The translations under genes were made by a program, and so were the position numbers. A DNA stretch of 64,000 nt, taken from the NCBI RefSeq assembly GCF_000429005.1, contig NZ_AUBA01000002.1, positions 236,323 through 300,322 of the forward strand, read 5' to 3'. A model generated the notes under the pieces. That model was not told the origin of the DNA and made no database searches. It saw only the letters and a program-made list of their open reading frames with translations. The stretch's first letter is position 1. Every line of letters begins with the position of its first letter. The stretch comes from Novosphingobium acidiphilum DSM 19966. GTDB lineage: Bacteria; Pseudomonadota; Alphaproteobacteria; Sphingomonadales; Sphingomonadaceae. Shown here in pieces: positions 62,532-64,000 of this stretch.

Positions 62532-63662
62532 ATGGCGCACCCGGCGGGTGAAGCGGAAACGGGTGATTTGCGGGTCGATTTTGACCGCCGCCTGAGGTTG
62601 GAGTTTCACGGGTCGCGGATCACTTCGGATGCCGGCTTGCTGGCCTTTCGGGAACTTGATGACGCGCTGGGCCTGACGGGCATGGCTGGGGATGCACTGG
62701 CCGATAGCAGGACGGGCCGGAATAGCAGGCACAGCCTGATGGCGCAGTTCCGGCAATCAGTGTTCGGGCGGCTCGCAGGCTACGAGGACGTCAACGACGC
62801 CGACCGGCTCGGGGTTGACCCGGCGATGCGCTGGATCGTGGGTGGGCAGGCCGTGATGGGACAGGCTGCCTCGACCAGTCAGATGGGGCGTTTCGAGACC
62901 GAGGTTCTGGCCAAAGAAGCCAATGTCACGGCGCTCGCCGATCTGTCGGGCCGGTGGATCGACGTGGTGCATGCCGGCCGCCCGACCAATGTCGTGGTGC
63001 TCGACATGGACAGCAGCGTAAGCCCCACGCATGGCGAGCAGGAAGGCACCGCCTACAACGGCCACTTCGGCTGCACCTGCTATCATCCGTTGTTCGTGTT
63101 CAATCAGTTCGGCGATCTGGAGCGATGTTCACTGCGCTCTGGCAACGTGCACAGCGCCGATGGCTGGCGCGATGTGTTGGAACCGGTGGTGGCGCGTTAT
63201 CGCGGCGGCGCGATCAAACGGAGGTTCTTCCGGGGTGATGCCGCCTTCGCGCTGCCTGACCTTTACGACTTCCTGGAGGCGGAGGGTTACAACTACGCCA
63301 TCCGCCTCAAGGCCAACCCGGCACTCCAGCGCCAGATCGCCCATCTGCTCAAGCGTCCGGTGGGGCGGCCACCCAGCCATGTTCGGCGGCTCTACGCCAG
63401 CTTTCGCTATCAGGCCGGATCATGGAGCCGGAAACGGCGGGTGGTTGCCAAGGTTGAATGGCACCCGGGCGAGCTTTATCCGCGCGTCGGCTTCATCGTC
63501 ACCAACCTCGCGCGCGGTGCCGATCGAGTCGTGGTGTTCTACAACCAGCGTGGCACGGCGGAGCAGTATATCAAGGAGGGCAAGAACGCGGTCAAATGGA
63601 CCCGGCTGTCGTGCCGCACGATGAGGGGCAACGCAGTGCGGCTCCAGCTTCATGCCCTGGCA
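62532..63662 (+). mobile_element. IS1380-family element, truncated on the right
   Basis: Only the transposase body is certain. The left terminal repeat lies somewhere before 62532 and was not identified; the right part is displaced by the IS256-family element whose edge is near 63661. Confidence 0.7.
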
Positions 63663-63701
63663 GTGTCAGGAATTTCGTGTGCGGGGTGGCATAATGGGTA
63701 A
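62532..63701 (+). pseudogene. IS1380-family transposase, 3' end cut off by another IS
   Basis: The DDE transposase is normal from its ATG (62532; GSRITSDAGLLAFRELDDAL, GYEDVNDADRLGVDPAM, VVVLDMDSSVSPTHGEQEG, FFRGDAAFALPDLYDFLEAEG, VVVFYNQRGTAEQYIKEGKNA) up to VRLQLHALA. After that the frame reads VSGISCAGWHNG and stops, using sequence of the incoming IS256-family element. About 389 residues remain of an expected 430-450, so the C-terminus is lost and the enzyme is probably dead. Confidence 0.88.
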
Positions 63702-64000
63702 AAAGGAGACCCTTTATGGCACGACGCAAAGCCCCTGCGATTCCCGATGACCTGCTCGACCAATTGCTGGCCGGCGGCGATGCGGCAGTCGCACTGAATT
63801 CTGGCGAATTGGTCAATGCGCTCAAGAAGGCCTTGGCCGAGCGGGCGTTAAACGCCGAGATGGATTTTCACTTGGGCGACGAAGCTGAGGCGGACAACAC
63901 CCGCAATGGCTACGGGCGCAAAACGGTGTCGACGGCCACTGGCAAGATCGAGATCGATGTGCCGCGCGACCGCGCTGGCAGTTTTGATCCACAGCTGATC
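63661..64000 (+). mobile_element. IS256-family element, left part only
   Basis: The left edge is placed at about 63661, where IS1380 coding similarity ends and a sequence beginning GTGTCAGGAATTTCGTGTG, reminiscent of IS256-group ends, begins. The element continues past the window, so its right end and target duplication cannot be seen. Confidence 0.75.
63716..64000 (+). CDS. IS256-family (mutator-type) transposase, C-terminus beyond window
   Basis: The ATG at 63716 follows AAAAGGAGA. The 95 visible residues read ARRKAPAIPDDLLDQLLAG, LVNALKKALAERALNAEMDFHLG and NTRNGYGRKTVSTATGKIEID then VPRDRAGSFDPQLI, the standard N-terminal part of IS256 transposases. The catalytic DDE residues lie in the missing part. 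Confidence 0.93.
   Translation, partial: MARRKAPAIPDDLLDQLLAGGDAAVALNSGELVNALKKALAERALNAEMDFHLGDEAEADNTRNGYGRKTVSTATGKIEIDVPRDRAGSFDPQLI

Noticed and set aside
1..64000. CRISPR array, rRNA operon or replication origin
   Set aside because: No regularly spaced repeats, rRNA-like sequence or DnaA-box cluster was noticed in reading the window.

Overview
The window is GC-rich bacterial chromosome of alphaproteobacterial type, most likely a sphingomonad (Novosphingobium/Sphingomonas-like). This is inferred from the TonB-dependent receptors, the FnrL-type regulator with a C-x2-C-x7-C cluster, the ccoNOQP-ccoGHIS-hemN arrangement, the DUF3034 protein and the style of the IF3 gene. No species can be fixed from the sequence alone.

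Region 1 (1-20.5 kb) is a purine-catabolism locus. After a left-truncated TonB receptor and a divergent LysR regulator comes one minus-strand gene run from about 20.3 kb down to 3.3 kb. At almost every junction stop and start codons overlap or abut. In transcription order it encodes a BASS-family transporter with an HpxX/AtzG-like tail, an HpxY/AtzE amidase, an NCS2 permease, oxamate amidohydrolase HpxW, allantoate amidohydrolase, ureidoglycine-glyoxylate aminotransferase PucG, allantoinase PuuE, HpxZ, OHCU decarboxylase, urate hydroxylase PuuD, HIU hydrolase, XdhA, XdhB, XdhC and guanine deaminase. Together they would take guanine through xanthine, urate, allantoin, ureidoglycine, oxalurate and oxamate to oxalate, releasing ammonia.

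Region 2 (20.5-39.4 kb) is mixed housekeeping and accessory DNA: a thiol dioxygenase with a possible decayed neighbour, YaaA, a coniferyl-type aldehyde dehydrogenase, a nuclease-helicase (DUF2075) and a DUF3291 gene beside a tRNA-Ser(GGA), a cyclophilin, a CoA-transferase, a cysteine-desulfurase-like enzyme, the (p)ppGpp enzyme Rsh, a GT87 membrane protein, a GNAT enzyme, HemF, PdeM-like phosphoesterase, infC (apparently starting at AUA) and a K+ channel whose stop codon lies in an 80-bp copy of an internal ppc segment.

Region 3 (39.4-54.9 kb) holds ppc and eda, then the cbb3 oxidase operon ccoNOQPGHIS with a small Cys-rich protein and hemN. An FNR box lies between ccoN and a divergent ompW. 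fnrL and a flavin reductase follow. This is a micro-oxic respiration module: regulator, oxidase, copper and assembly factors, and oxygen-independent haem synthesis.

Region 4 (54.9-64 kb) has a second TonB receptor, an MHS-type transporter, and a DUF3034-exported globin-ECF sigma-anti-sigma cluster in which two intergenic regions share a TGCATCC-N16-CGTAT promoter-like motif. The right edge is an IS1380-family transposase gene broken by an IS256-family element that runs out of the window.
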